Under the pieces are notes generated by a model, which did no database searches, was not told where the DNA came from, and saw nothing but the letters and a program-made list of their open reading frames with translations. This document shows, piece by piece, positions 1-5,543 of a stretch of 5,903 bases of DNA (its first letter is position 1; each line of letters opens with the position of its first letter). Position numbers and translations under genes: made by a program. Source of the stretch: Bacillota bacterium (GTDB lineage Bacteria; Bacillota; Clostridia; Christensenellales; Aristaeellaceae); contig JAEWAH010000160.1 in the NCBI GenBank assembly GCA_023391725.1, positions 1-5,903 on the forward strand, given 5' to 3'.

Positions 1-432
1 CCGGCCGGAAAGGCTCATGCCCATATAGCGGCCCATGCCGAAAAGTTCTTCCGGGGGGACCTCACGTATTTTCCTGTCCAGCTCACCGATGCGCCGGGCG
101 CAGGAGAGAATCAAGCCGATGGCGATCTCTGCGGTGGGGATGGCAGTGCTGTCCGGGCAGTTGGTCACGGGGATCCCGCGTTTGGTGGCCGCTGCCACGT
201 CGATCTTCTCATATCCCGCGCCATAATTGCTGATGATTTTAAGGTTAGACGCGGCGCCTATCATTTCGGCTGTCACCGCTCCGCAGGCCAGTATCGCGTC
301 CGTATCAGAAAGCAGGGAAAGCATTTCATCCCTGGGAAAGGTTTGCCACTTTGGCGGCTGGGATACCCGGTGTCCCTCAAGAATTACAAGGGCCTCGTCA
401 GGGATGCCGTGGGTCACAAGGATATGGGCCAT
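1..432 (-). CDS. D-isomer-specific 2-hydroxyacid dehydrogenase (3' end cut by window edge)
   Basis: The 144 visible codons are the N-terminal part of an NAD(P)-dependent D-2-hydroxyacid dehydrogenase, a cytosolic enzyme family that interconverts 2-keto acids and D-2-hydroxy acids (glyoxylate/hydroxypyruvate reductase, phosphoglycerate dehydrogenase and relatives). Supporting segments are ILACGAVTAEMI (47-58), LKIISNYGAGYEKIDV (64-79), the RGIPVTNCPD strand-turn (85-94) and TAEIAIGLIL (100-109), all typical of the substrate-binding half. The family is usually a little over 300 residues; the GxGxxG nucleotide-binding motif and the catalytic Arg/Glu/His lie beyond the edge, so the exact substrate cannot be called. 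ATG at 432 is the only usable in-frame start, with AAAGGAGA at 443-450 upstream. The gene diverges from the FAD/Rieske oxidoreductase and has its own promoter at 466-494. Family call is firm; a glyoxylate/hydroxypyruvate reductase role is a guess. Confidence 0.9.
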   Translation of the reverse strand, partial: MAHILVTHGIPDEALVILEGHRVSQPPKWQTFPRDEMLSLLSDTDAILACGAVTAEMIGAASNLKIISNYGAGYEKIDVAAATKRGIPVTNCPDSTAIPTAEIAIGLILSCARRIGELDRKIREVPPEELFGMGRYMGMSLSGR

Positions 433-465
433 TGTGCATGCGTCTCCTTTGCCTGTACTTCCGCC

Positions 466-494
466 ATTATAACAGCATCGATCATCTTGGGCAA
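466..494 (-). promoter_or_regulatory. Sigma-A type promoter of the 2-hydroxyacid dehydrogenase gene
   Basis: On the minus strand a TTGCCC -35 box (489-494) is followed after exactly 17 bp by a perfect TATAAT -10 box (466-471). Transcription would begin near 459 and give a short leader carrying the AAAGGAGA ribosome binding site (443-450) before the ATG at 432. No comparably good promoter was found on the plus strand for the divergent oxidoreductase gene. Confidence 0.7.
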
Positions 495-549
495 GGCGAC
501 CTTATCGTTTAGGGCTTGCCAGGGCATACTGCCGCAAGAGGTGAAGTAT

Positions 550-1920
550 ATGCAGGCCCAGCCCATCTGGCTGACGAAAGAGGACATACTCTATCCACCT
601 TTGCGCGGCAGGCAGCAGGCGGACGTTGTAGTAGTGGGCGGCGGGCTTTGCGGGCTTCATACCGCGTACATGCTGGCCAAAGCGGGACTTCGCGTGGTGC
701 TGCTGGAGGCGGACCGCCTGGGAAAGGGCGCTTCCTTCCTGACAACTGCCAAGGTAACGGTCCAGCATGGGCTCATCTACAGCAGCCTTACTGCCCGCTG
801 GGGCCAAGAGGTGGCTCAAGGATATGCTTTGAGCCAACAAAAGGCGCTTAATGCCATGGATTCCCTTGTCAGGGAACTTGATATCCCCTGCTCCTGGACC
901 TGGCAGGAGGATTCCCTGGTGGCCGTGACACCCAAGGAAGAAGCCCTCCTTCAAAAGGAGGCGGAGGCGGCCAGGGCAGCCGGGCTTATCGTTTCGCTCA
1001 AGCCCGAATCGGGCTGCCCCTTCCCCGTGCGAAGCGAGCTGACCATCTCTTCCCAGGCCATGTTTGATCCCGTAGCCTATTTATCTTCCTTGGCGGAAGC
1101 CTTTTGCGCTTTGGGAGGGCGCATCTATGAACACAGCAGGGTCGATGCAATGGATACGGAAAGCGCGTCCACGAAATCAGGCTCCATTCGAGCCCCTTTT
1201 ATGGTGATTGCCACCCATGCCCCCATTATCAATTTCCCTGGCTGGTATTTTTTGAGGGCCGCACAGCGGCGCAGCCATGTGGTGGCGCTGGAGGAAGCCC
1301 CCGCTTTTCAGGGGATGTACCAGCATATTGCCCCCGGCGGCTTTTCCCTGCGCAACCATGGCGCCCTAACGCTTCTGGAAGGCTTTCAATACCGCTGCGG
1401 CACACAGGCGCGCATGCCCCACGGGGAGCAGCTGCTTCATAAGGCCGTGGAACTTTTTCCAGGCTCAAATCCGGTAGCCGCCTGGCACTCCCAGGACCTT
1501 TACAGCGCGGACGGGCTGCCCTTTATCGGCCCCTACAGCCGCAGGACGCCCAGTCTGTTCGTAGCCACAGGATTTGCCAAATGGGGAATGACAAACAGCA
1601 TGGCCGCCGCTTTGGCGATCCGCGCCCGGATCCTGGGCGAGCCGCTGATGGAGTTTCAAATTTTTGACCCCGCCCGCAATTTTATGCGCAGCATTTTCCC
1701 CATATTGTCCTTAGAAGCGCGGATACTCGCCGCACGTCTTACGGGCTTTGCGCGCCATAGCGCGCCTCGGTGCTCCCACATGGGCTGCAAGCTCAAATAT
1801 GTTCCCTCTACCGGAACCTGGGACTGTCCCTGCCACGGCTCGCGGTTTGATGGTATCGGGCGCATTGAAAACGGGCCGGCCGTTAAGCCCGCCCGTATCA
1901 GGAACAAGAACAGAATCTAG
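550..1920 (+). CDS. FAD-dependent oxidoreductase with C-terminal Rieske [2Fe-2S] domain (YhfW-like)
   Basis: A 456-aa two-domain redox protein. The N-terminal part is a DAO-type flavoprotein: the dinucleotide-binding motif VVVVGGGLCG (26-35, GxGxxG at G30/G32/G35) ends in the ribose-binding E53, followed by LTTAKVTVQHGLIY, a family signature. A C-terminal flavin segment, DGLPFIGPY then VATGFAKWGMTN, closes the domain. The Rieske domain has C408-x-H410 and C426-x-x-H429 as cluster ligands, 15 residues between the two pairs, plus C413 and C428 matching the disulfide pair of bc1-type Rieske proteins, and a GPAVKP tail. The architecture resembles B. subtilis YhfW (about 500 aa), whose substrate I do not know; the flavin probably oxidises an amine or other small molecule and passes electrons to the cluster. 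No signal peptide is seen, so it is probably cytosolic. ATG at 550 was chosen because AGAGGTG lies just upstream; the frame stays open to 343 but that overlaps the divergent gene. Confidence 0.92.
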   Translation: MQAQPIWLTKEDILYPPLRGRQQADVVVVGGGLCGLHTAYMLAKAGLRVVLLEADRLGKGASFLTTAKVTVQHGLIYSSLTARWGQEVAQGYALSQQKALNAMDSLVRELDIPCSWTWQEDSLVAVTPKEEALLQKEAEAARAAGLIVSLKPESGCPFPVRSELTISSQAMFDPVAYLSSLAEAFCALGGRIYEHSRVDAMDTESASTKSGSIRAPFMVIATHAPIINFPGWYFLRAAQRRSHVVALEEAPAFQGMYQHIAPGGFSLRNHGALTLLEGFQYRCGTQARMPHGEQLLHKAVELFPGSNPVAAWHSQDLYSADGLPFIGPYSRRTPSLFVATGFAKWGMTNSMAAALAIRARILGEPLMEFQIFDPARNFMRSIFPILSLEARILAARLTGFARHSAPRCSHMGCKLKYVPSTGTWDCPCHGSRFDGIGRIENGPAVKPARIRNKNRI

Positions 1921-1940
1921 TCTGCAAGCTGTGACTGGTT

Positions 1941-3008
1941 TTATGACATGACACAGTTCTTACCCGCCCTTTTGGCTGCATACAGCCGCTCATCCACACG
2001 CATAAGGATCTCCTGTGCCTGCTCGCCGCCGCAGTGTTCCACTACCCCGAAGCTGCAAGTGACGCGCATGCCCTCCTGCCCCTCGAAACGGAGCCCAGCG
2101 ATGGCATTGCATATTTCTCTGGCCGCATGTGTCGCGCGCGCAAGGGGGCAGTTGTCCATGAGGATCAGAAATTCCTCTCCGCCAAAGCGGCCCAGTTCGT
2201 CTGTGGAGCGGACCATCGCCTTGGCCAGGCGGGCTACCGCTTTTAAGGCCACGTCTCCCTGCAAGTGGCCATAGCGATCATTGACGTTTTTGAAATCGTC
2301 GATGTCAAACAGAATCACGCTCAGGGGCTTTTCGAACTTTTCCGCCATCATGATCCTGGCCTGCAGCGCATCGTCCAGGGTACGCCTGGAACTGATTCCG
2401 GTAGTAGAGTCCAGGGTGCTGATCTTTTCCAGCGCGGCTGTGGACTGATCAAGGATCAGCCTTTCGGTATCATAGGCATGGATAACGATGATCAGGAGGC
2501 CGCTCATGGCCAGGATGCCCATCAAAAGGCCGATGAACGTATTCAGTGCTTCTGCCCGCCTGGTTTCATAGGGAAGCACAAGCTCAGGGTGCAGATATTC
2601 TAATAGGATCAAGAGGCCGCAGACCACAACGAACAGGGACAGCATCCACACCCGTGCGCTCCCGTTCAAAAGCGCAACGATTGCAACGACCATCAGCAGC
2701 CCACAGTATAAAATTCCCCCATTCATCCCACCGTTCAGAAAAAAATTTACCGGGAGAAAAAGGAAAATAATAAACAAGAACGAAATATAAAAATAGATTC
2801 TGCTGTGTGTACGCATAAAAAGTCTCAGGAGGATCAAAAACACCACGCCAGAGGCTGCGGAGAAAATAACTGCTGCGGCAGGAGCACTGAGCATCAGGCC
2901 GCCGAGGGCCGAAAACGCAGCCATCAACGCCGCACAGGATGAAAAAACGACAGACAGCTGATAACGGAGTTTGTCCTGAGCGATGGAAAAATTTTTCCTT
3001 TTGCCCAT
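1941..3008 (-). CDS. Membrane-bound diguanylate cyclase (GGDEF domain)
   Basis: A 355-aa protein that should make cyclic-di-GMP from two GTP at the inner face of the membrane. About six membrane helices are visible (roughly 18-40, 44-64, 71-91, 99-114, 119-137, 157-177), then a short linker and a C-terminal GGDEF domain. Catalytic features are all present by alignment with PleD: metal-binding D235 in FDIDDFK, substrate-binding N243 and D252 (NDRYGHLQGD), and GGEEF at 276-280 with metal-binding E278. The product-inhibition I-site RxxD is intact as R267-STD270, five residues before GGEEF. No EAL or HD-GYP domain is attached. The sensory input is probably the membrane domain; I cannot name its ligand. 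ATG at 3008 is preferred, with AGGAAGGGG upstream, over an in-frame GTG at 3038 that lacks a ribosome binding site. Its stop lies 20 bp from that of the convergent Rieske gene. Confidence 0.93.
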   Translation of the reverse strand: MGKRKNFSIAQDKLRYQLSVVFSSCAALMAAFSALGGLMLSAPAAAVIFSAASGVVFLILLRLFMRTHSRIYFYISFLFIIFLFLPVNFFLNGGMNGGILYCGLLMVVAIVALLNGSARVWMLSLFVVVCGLLILLEYLHPELVLPYETRRAEALNTFIGLLMGILAMSGLLIIVIHAYDTERLILDQSTAALEKISTLDSTTGISSRRTLDDALQARIMMAEKFEKPLSVILFDIDDFKNVNDRYGHLQGDVALKAVARLAKAMVRSTDELGRFGGEEFLILMDNCPLARATHAAREICNAIAGLRFEGQEGMRVTCSFGVVEHCGGEQAQEILMRVDERLYAAKRAGKNCVMS

Positions 3009-3058
3009 TTTGAGGCAACCCCTTCCTACAGCTTTCACCCATATACGAATTTACAATA

Positions 3059-3088
3059 ATTATACCTCCATCTGTGAATTTTTTTCAA
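3059..3088 (-). promoter_or_regulatory. Sigma-A type promoter of the diguanylate cyclase gene
   Basis: On the minus strand TTGAAA (3083-3088, five of six consensus bases) is separated by 18 bp from a perfect TATAAT (3059-3064). The start point would be near 3052, giving a leader of about 44 nt before the ATG at 3008. The -35 overlaps one arm of the inverted repeats at 3084-3130, so a regulator bound there could act on this promoter. Confidence 0.7.
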
Positions 3089-3130
3089 GCATATGACGAA
3101 ATATTTGCTATCGCTTGAAGAAATATGCTT
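3084..3130. repeat. Overlapping inverted repeats between divergent promoters (candidate operator)
   Basis: Two perfect inverted repeats overlap. TTCAAGC (3084-3090) pairs with GCTTGAA (3113-3119), and AAGCATAT (3087-3094) pairs with ATATGCTT (3123-3130). A third GCATAT copy at 3150-3155 overlaps the rightward -35 box. The arms touch the leftward -35 box at 3083-3088. This fits a protein binding site controlling one or both divergent genes. Because the arms are short and the region is A+T-rich, chance occurrence is possible. Confidence 0.4.
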
Positions 3131-3147
3131 TTTTTTACCGCAATTCC

Positions 3148-3176
3148 TTGCATATTTAATAGCTATCGTCTATAAT
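3148..3176 (+). promoter_or_regulatory. Sigma-A type promoter of the 231-aa protein / HD-GYP cluster
   Basis: TTGCAT (3148-3153) and a perfect TATAAT (3171-3176) are separated by exactly 17 bp. Transcription would start near 3183 and leave a leader of about 74 nt before the ATG at 3257. No equally good promoter was seen before the HD-GYP gene, so this one may drive the whole rightward cluster. The direct repeat GCTATCG (3107-3113 and 3162-3168) has one copy inside the spacer. Confidence 0.72.
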
Positions 3177-3256
3177 ACAACAAGGACTTTTGCAGTTAAT
3201 TCCCATCGGTGACAGATATATGGAAATTTCTGATAGTTAGCAGGAGGGTCACCTTC

Positions 3257-3952
3257 ATGTCTATGGACACATTCTCCGAACCAATCAAATCTCAAGAAGA
3301 TGTATACCGCCAGTTGCTCATGCGTCTGACGGGTGTTTTTGCTGCGAATGTGCACCTGGCTCCAGACGGCTCTATCACTGAGATCCATATTCTGGGCAGC
3401 AGCCTTCGCCATCCAAAGCAGATCATGCGTGATGTGCAGTCGGCCCTCGCCTCCGCTTATGGGGTAATGGTGGATCACCGCGTCATCAGTATCGCCCAGC
3501 TTCGGCAGGATCCCGTCCAGTCCTCCGATGAGCAGATAGTGAGCACACCCATGGGCGAAGTCCGCCTGCGCAGCCATGAGGTATCCCAAAACGTGGTCGG
3601 TACCCAGTATACCGTAAAAGTCACGCTGACGAGGGACGACATTGAATATACCGGTCGCAGCACCTGCAGAAATTCCCCCATCCAGCGGCCCCGCGCGGTA
3701 GCAAACGCCGTGCTTCAGGCCGTACACAGTTTCCTTGGGATGGATGATGTTTTTCTCCTTTTGTCCGTGCAGTTTTCACAGCTTTCCAATATCAAAGTGG
3801 TGATCGTAGCGGTTGAATGCCTGAATGTGGAATCCTCCCCTGTGCTCATCGGGGCCGCGGAATGCGGCGGTGACGAGTCACAAGCAGTTGTACGCGCAAC
3901 CCTGTCCGCCCTGAACCGGCGGCTAGCCTGGATGGCAGCCAATCCCAGTTGA
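3257..3952 (+). CDS. Uncharacterised 231-aa soluble protein, first gene of the HD-GYP cluster
   Basis: I do not recognise a named family with confidence. The protein has no signal peptide or membrane helix and looks like two alpha/beta halves. The first (about 14-83) contains a strand-turn-strand around NVHLAPDGSITEIHIL (31-46), a helix around RHPKQIMRDVQSAL (51-64) and a strand DHRVISIAQL (73-82). The second has strands around YTVKVTLTRDDIEYTG, a helix RPRAVANAVLQAV, two further strands and a final helix AVVRATLSALNRRLAWM ending near residue 226. The second half loosely recalls small ligand-binding alpha/beta domains such as the LeuA regulatory domain; that is speculation. ATG at 3257 follows AGGAGG (3242-3247) with a 9-nt gap; an in-frame ATG lies two codons later. 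It has its own promoter and precedes the peptide and HD-GYP genes on the same strand, suggesting a role as a partner or regulator of the c-di-GMP enzymes. Confidence 0.88.
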   Translation: MSMDTFSEPIKSQEDVYRQLLMRLTGVFAANVHLAPDGSITEIHILGSSLRHPKQIMRDVQSALASAYGVMVDHRVISIAQLRQDPVQSSDEQIVSTPMGEVRLRSHEVSQNVVGTQYTVKVTLTRDDIEYTGRSTCRNSPIQRPRAVANAVLQAVHSFLGMDDVFLLLSVQFSQLSNIKVVIVAVECLNVESSPVLIGAAECGGDESQAVVRATLSALNRRLAWMAANPS

Positions 3953-3998
3953 AAGCAGGTCCGACCACGTCACAGCGCGCAGAATCTTAGCGAAGTGC

Positions 3999-4049
3999 AT
4001 ATAGCCTGCCCTATTAGCGTATGGCAGAGCCTTTAGAAGGAGGCTATAT
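3999..4049 (+). promoter_or_regulatory. Predicted RNA stem that includes the peptide gene's Shine-Dalgarno
   Basis: ATATAGCC (3999-4006) can pair over 8 bp with GGCTATAT (4042-4049), and inside it CTGCC (4006-4010) can pair with GGCAG (4023-4027), sharing base 4006 as an alternative. The 3' arm contains the last two G of the AAGGAGG ribosome binding site (4037-4043). The element lies in the 100-nt gap after the 231-aa gene and could modulate translation of the peptide gene. It does not match a riboswitch class that I know. Confidence 0.4.
4037..4043 (+). promoter_or_regulatory. Perfect Shine-Dalgarno for the 27-codon peptide gene
   Basis: AAGGAGG, seven bases complementary to the 16S rRNA 3' end, lies nine bases before the GTG at 4053. 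It is the strongest standard ribosome binding site in the window and is the main reason for calling the tiny gene that follows. Its last two G are in the predicted stem at 3999-4049. Confidence 0.8.
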
Positions 4050-4052
4050 ACC

Positions 4053-4136
4053 GTGAAGAAGGCCAAGATCGTCGTCGCGTTGATGTCCCTGGTTTCCCTG
4101 GTCCTGTCCAGCGGTGCTTTTCTGACCTGGAGGTAA
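4053..4136 (+). CDS. Small hydrophobic peptide, 27 aa, upstream of the HD-GYP gene
   Basis: A GTG-initiated 27-codon reading frame ending in TAA. The peptide starts with a basic tip (MKKAK), continues with an uninterrupted hydrophobic stretch IVVALMSLVSLVLSSGAF (6-23) and ends LTWR. This is the shape of a single-pass small membrane protein or an isolated signal-peptide-like sequence. It could serve as a small partner of the HD-GYP membrane domain, as an exported peptide after cleavage, or as a translated leader; nothing in the sequence decides among these. It shares strand with the 231-aa gene (100 nt before) and the HD-GYP gene (99 nt after). In the -1 frame an uninterrupted reading continues from about 4120 to a TAA at 4202-4204, so a single missing T in TTTT (4118-4121), or ribosomal slippage, would instead give a 50-aa protein. 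I do not recognise a family. Confidence 0.6.
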   Translation: MKKAKIVVALMSLVSLVLSSGAFLTWR

Positions 4137-4172
4137 TTGCTCTGGACGTGGCGGACCTGTTTTCATATACGA

Positions 4173-4205
4173 GCGGCTTAATATTCCATTTTTCGGCGGC
4201 TTAAT
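4173..4205 (+). repeat. 10-bp direct repeat GCGGCTTAAT, 23 bp apart
   Basis: GCGGCTTAAT occurs at 4173-4182 and again at 4196-4205 in the 99-bp gap between the peptide stop and the HD-GYP start. The 23-bp period is about two helical turns, as in paired regulator half-sites. It could also be a local duplication without function. Confidence 0.4.
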
Positions 4206-4232
4206 GGTTCTCCTCCCACGAATCGAACAATT

Positions 4233-4242
4233 GAGGTGATCC
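4233..4242 (+). promoter_or_regulatory. Extended Shine-Dalgarno overlapping the HD-GYP start codon
   Basis: GAGGTGATCC is a 10-base match to the complement of the 16S rRNA 3' end. The GTG at 4236, the only conventional start codon that keeps the first membrane helix, lies within it and has no other ribosome binding site upstream. The in-frame ACG at 4245 sits eight bases after the GAGG core, the normal distance for a start codon. Confidence 0.5.
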
Positions 4243-5543
4243 CTACGTCCAAGCGCGCAAGATTATATGCCGGTCTTATTATTTTTGCCGGATTATTGTT
4301 AATCCCGTATTCTTTTTACCTATACTTTAGTAATCTTGACTATGCCCATTTTTCCCTGGAAATGCAGCAGATTGCCTGCTTGATCATCCTGTGCGTGCTT
4401 TGCCGTTCCCTGCCAATTTACATAGGCGACGGGCGCCAGGCTTTGGATGTTTCCGTAATCAGTATCATGGCTGCTGTCCTCACCAAGGGGCCTTATGCCG
4501 CAGTCGTGGTTTATCTAGTAAGTTCCCTATTCACCATTGACTATGACAAAGAAACAAAGGGATACCATCACCTGTTCAACACGCCCTTGGTAAAGACCCT
4601 TTTCAACAACAGCAACTTGGCTGTTTCCATTGTCGCCGCAGGCCTGCTTTTTCAGCTGGCGGGTGGTGTTCCCGGATCGCTGGCCCTGCCGCAGGTACTT
4701 TGGCCCGCGCTGGTATTCTCCCTGTTCTCCTTCCTCATCAGCAGCCTTTTTCTGCACATTTTGTTTCTAGTGGACAAGCAGATTGCCTGGGATGACGCGG
4801 TGCAGACGATCCGTGGCCTTGCGCCCAACGTATTGTTTGCCATGCCCCTTGGGTTGCTTATTGCGCTTTTGTTCGTGATGCCCAATGGTCATTATCTGGC
4901 GATCCTGATGCTCTTCCCCTTGCTTCTGGCTCGGTACTCCTGGTCGCTGTACCTGGAATCCCAGGTGCAGCGCATGAAGTTGATCCACGCCTTCGTATCC
5001 GCCATGGAAGCAAAGGATACATATACTGAAGGCCATTCCCGCCGGGTGGAGAGCATTGCGGTAAAGATTGCCGGCGCGCTGAAACTGCCCAAGGAAAAAA
5101 TCAAGGAGATCCAAATCGCGGCGCTGCTGCATGACATCGGCAAGATCGGCATCGAAGATGTGATCCTGCACAAGCCCGCCAAGCTGACCCCGGAGGAGCG
5201 CAAGCGCATTGAAGAGCATCCCGCTATCGGCGTGAGCATTGTGGAAAAGGTCGGCCTCTCGGAAGAGATCAAGGAAATGATCCGCCACCACCATGAAAGG
5301 TATGACGGCCAGGGGTATCCTGACCGTTTGGACCATCGTGACGTTTCTTTTGAGGCCTATATCCTTGGCGTGGCGGATGCCTTTGACGCCATGACCAGCG
5401 ACCGGCCTTACAGGGCGGGCATGTCGGAAGAACAAGCCATGTCCATCCTGAAAGAAGAAAGCGGCAAGCAGTTCCATCCTGAAATCGTTAAGCTTTTTTT
5501 CGCCATCCAGCAGGAAGAGAAGGAGCGCAAACCCGACGCATGA
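4236..5543 (+). CDS. Membrane-bound HD-GYP cyclic-di-GMP phosphodiesterase
   Basis: A 435-aa protein expected to hydrolyse c-di-GMP at the inner membrane face. Residues about 11-235 form six or seven hydrophobic helices in a conserved-looking sensor-type domain (for example VSVISIMAAVLTKGPYAAVV near 72-91); it may be a MASE-type domain, which I cannot confirm. The HD-GYP domain starts near residue 250. Its hallmarks are intact: the H267 region (TEGHS), HDIGKIG with H299/D300, EEHPAIG, HHHERYDGQGYP (351-362) and ADAFDAMTSDRPYR. Nothing suggests an inactive enzyme, and no GGDEF or receiver domain is attached. The start is uncertain: GTG at 4236 lies inside an SD-like sequence, and ACG at 4245 is the alternative. 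The protein ends in a basic/acidic tail. The downstream DUF5317-like gene overlaps its stop by four bases, so the two are probably translationally coupled. It opposes the diguanylate cyclase encoded divergently on the left. Confidence 0.93.
   Translation: MIPTSKRARLYAGLIIFAGLLLIPYSFYLYFSNLDYAHFSLEMQQIACLIILCVLCRSLPIYIGDGRQALDVSVISIMAAVLTKGPYAAVVVYLVSSLFTIDYDKETKGYHHLFNTPLVKTLFNNSNLAVSIVAAGLLFQLAGGVPGSLALPQVLWPALVFSLFSFLISSLFLHILFLVDKQIAWDDAVQTIRGLAPNVLFAMPLGLLIALLFVMPNGHYLAILMLFPLLLARYSWSLYLESQVQRMKLIHAFVSAMEAKDTYTEGHSRRVESIAVKIAGALKLPKEKIKEIQIAALLHDIGKIGIEDVILHKPAKLTPEERKRIEEHPAIGVSIVEKVGLSEEIKEMIRHHHERYDGQGYPDRLDHRDVSFEAYILGVADAFDAMTSDRPYRAGMSEEQAMSILKEESGKQFHPEIVKLFFAIQQEEKERKPDA

Noticed and set aside
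502..530. Plus-strand promoter TTATCG-17-CATACT for the FAD/Rieske gene
   Set aside because: Spacing is right but both boxes are poor matches to consensus, so it is not distinguishable from chance.
343..549. Upstream extension of the FAD/Rieske frame, including GTG at 541
   Set aside because: The extension runs antisense over the start of the dehydrogenase gene, and the AGAGGTG before 550 places the ATG there at proper distance; the GTG at 541 is part of that ribosome binding site.
1921..1965. Intrinsic terminator between the convergent genes
   Set aside because: CTGTG/CACAG can pair across the gap, but the stem is short and weak with a long loop and no T-run follows on either strand.
3009..3038. 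GTG at 3038 as start of the diguanylate cyclase
   Set aside because: No ribosome binding site precedes it, while AGGAAGGGG precedes the ATG at 3008; the ten extra residues add no recognised feature.
3177..4052. Cyclic-di-GMP riboswitch (GEMM class) in the leaders of the rightward cluster
   Set aside because: I looked for the conserved GEMM-I core (CACGCACAGGGCAAACC-like) in the 3183-3256 leader and the 3953-4052 gap and did not find it. A different class cannot be excluded by eye.
4182..4235. Upstream extension of the HD-GYP reading frame
   Set aside because: The frame is open back to a TAA at 4179-4181 but contains no ATG, GTG or TTG with a ribosome binding site.
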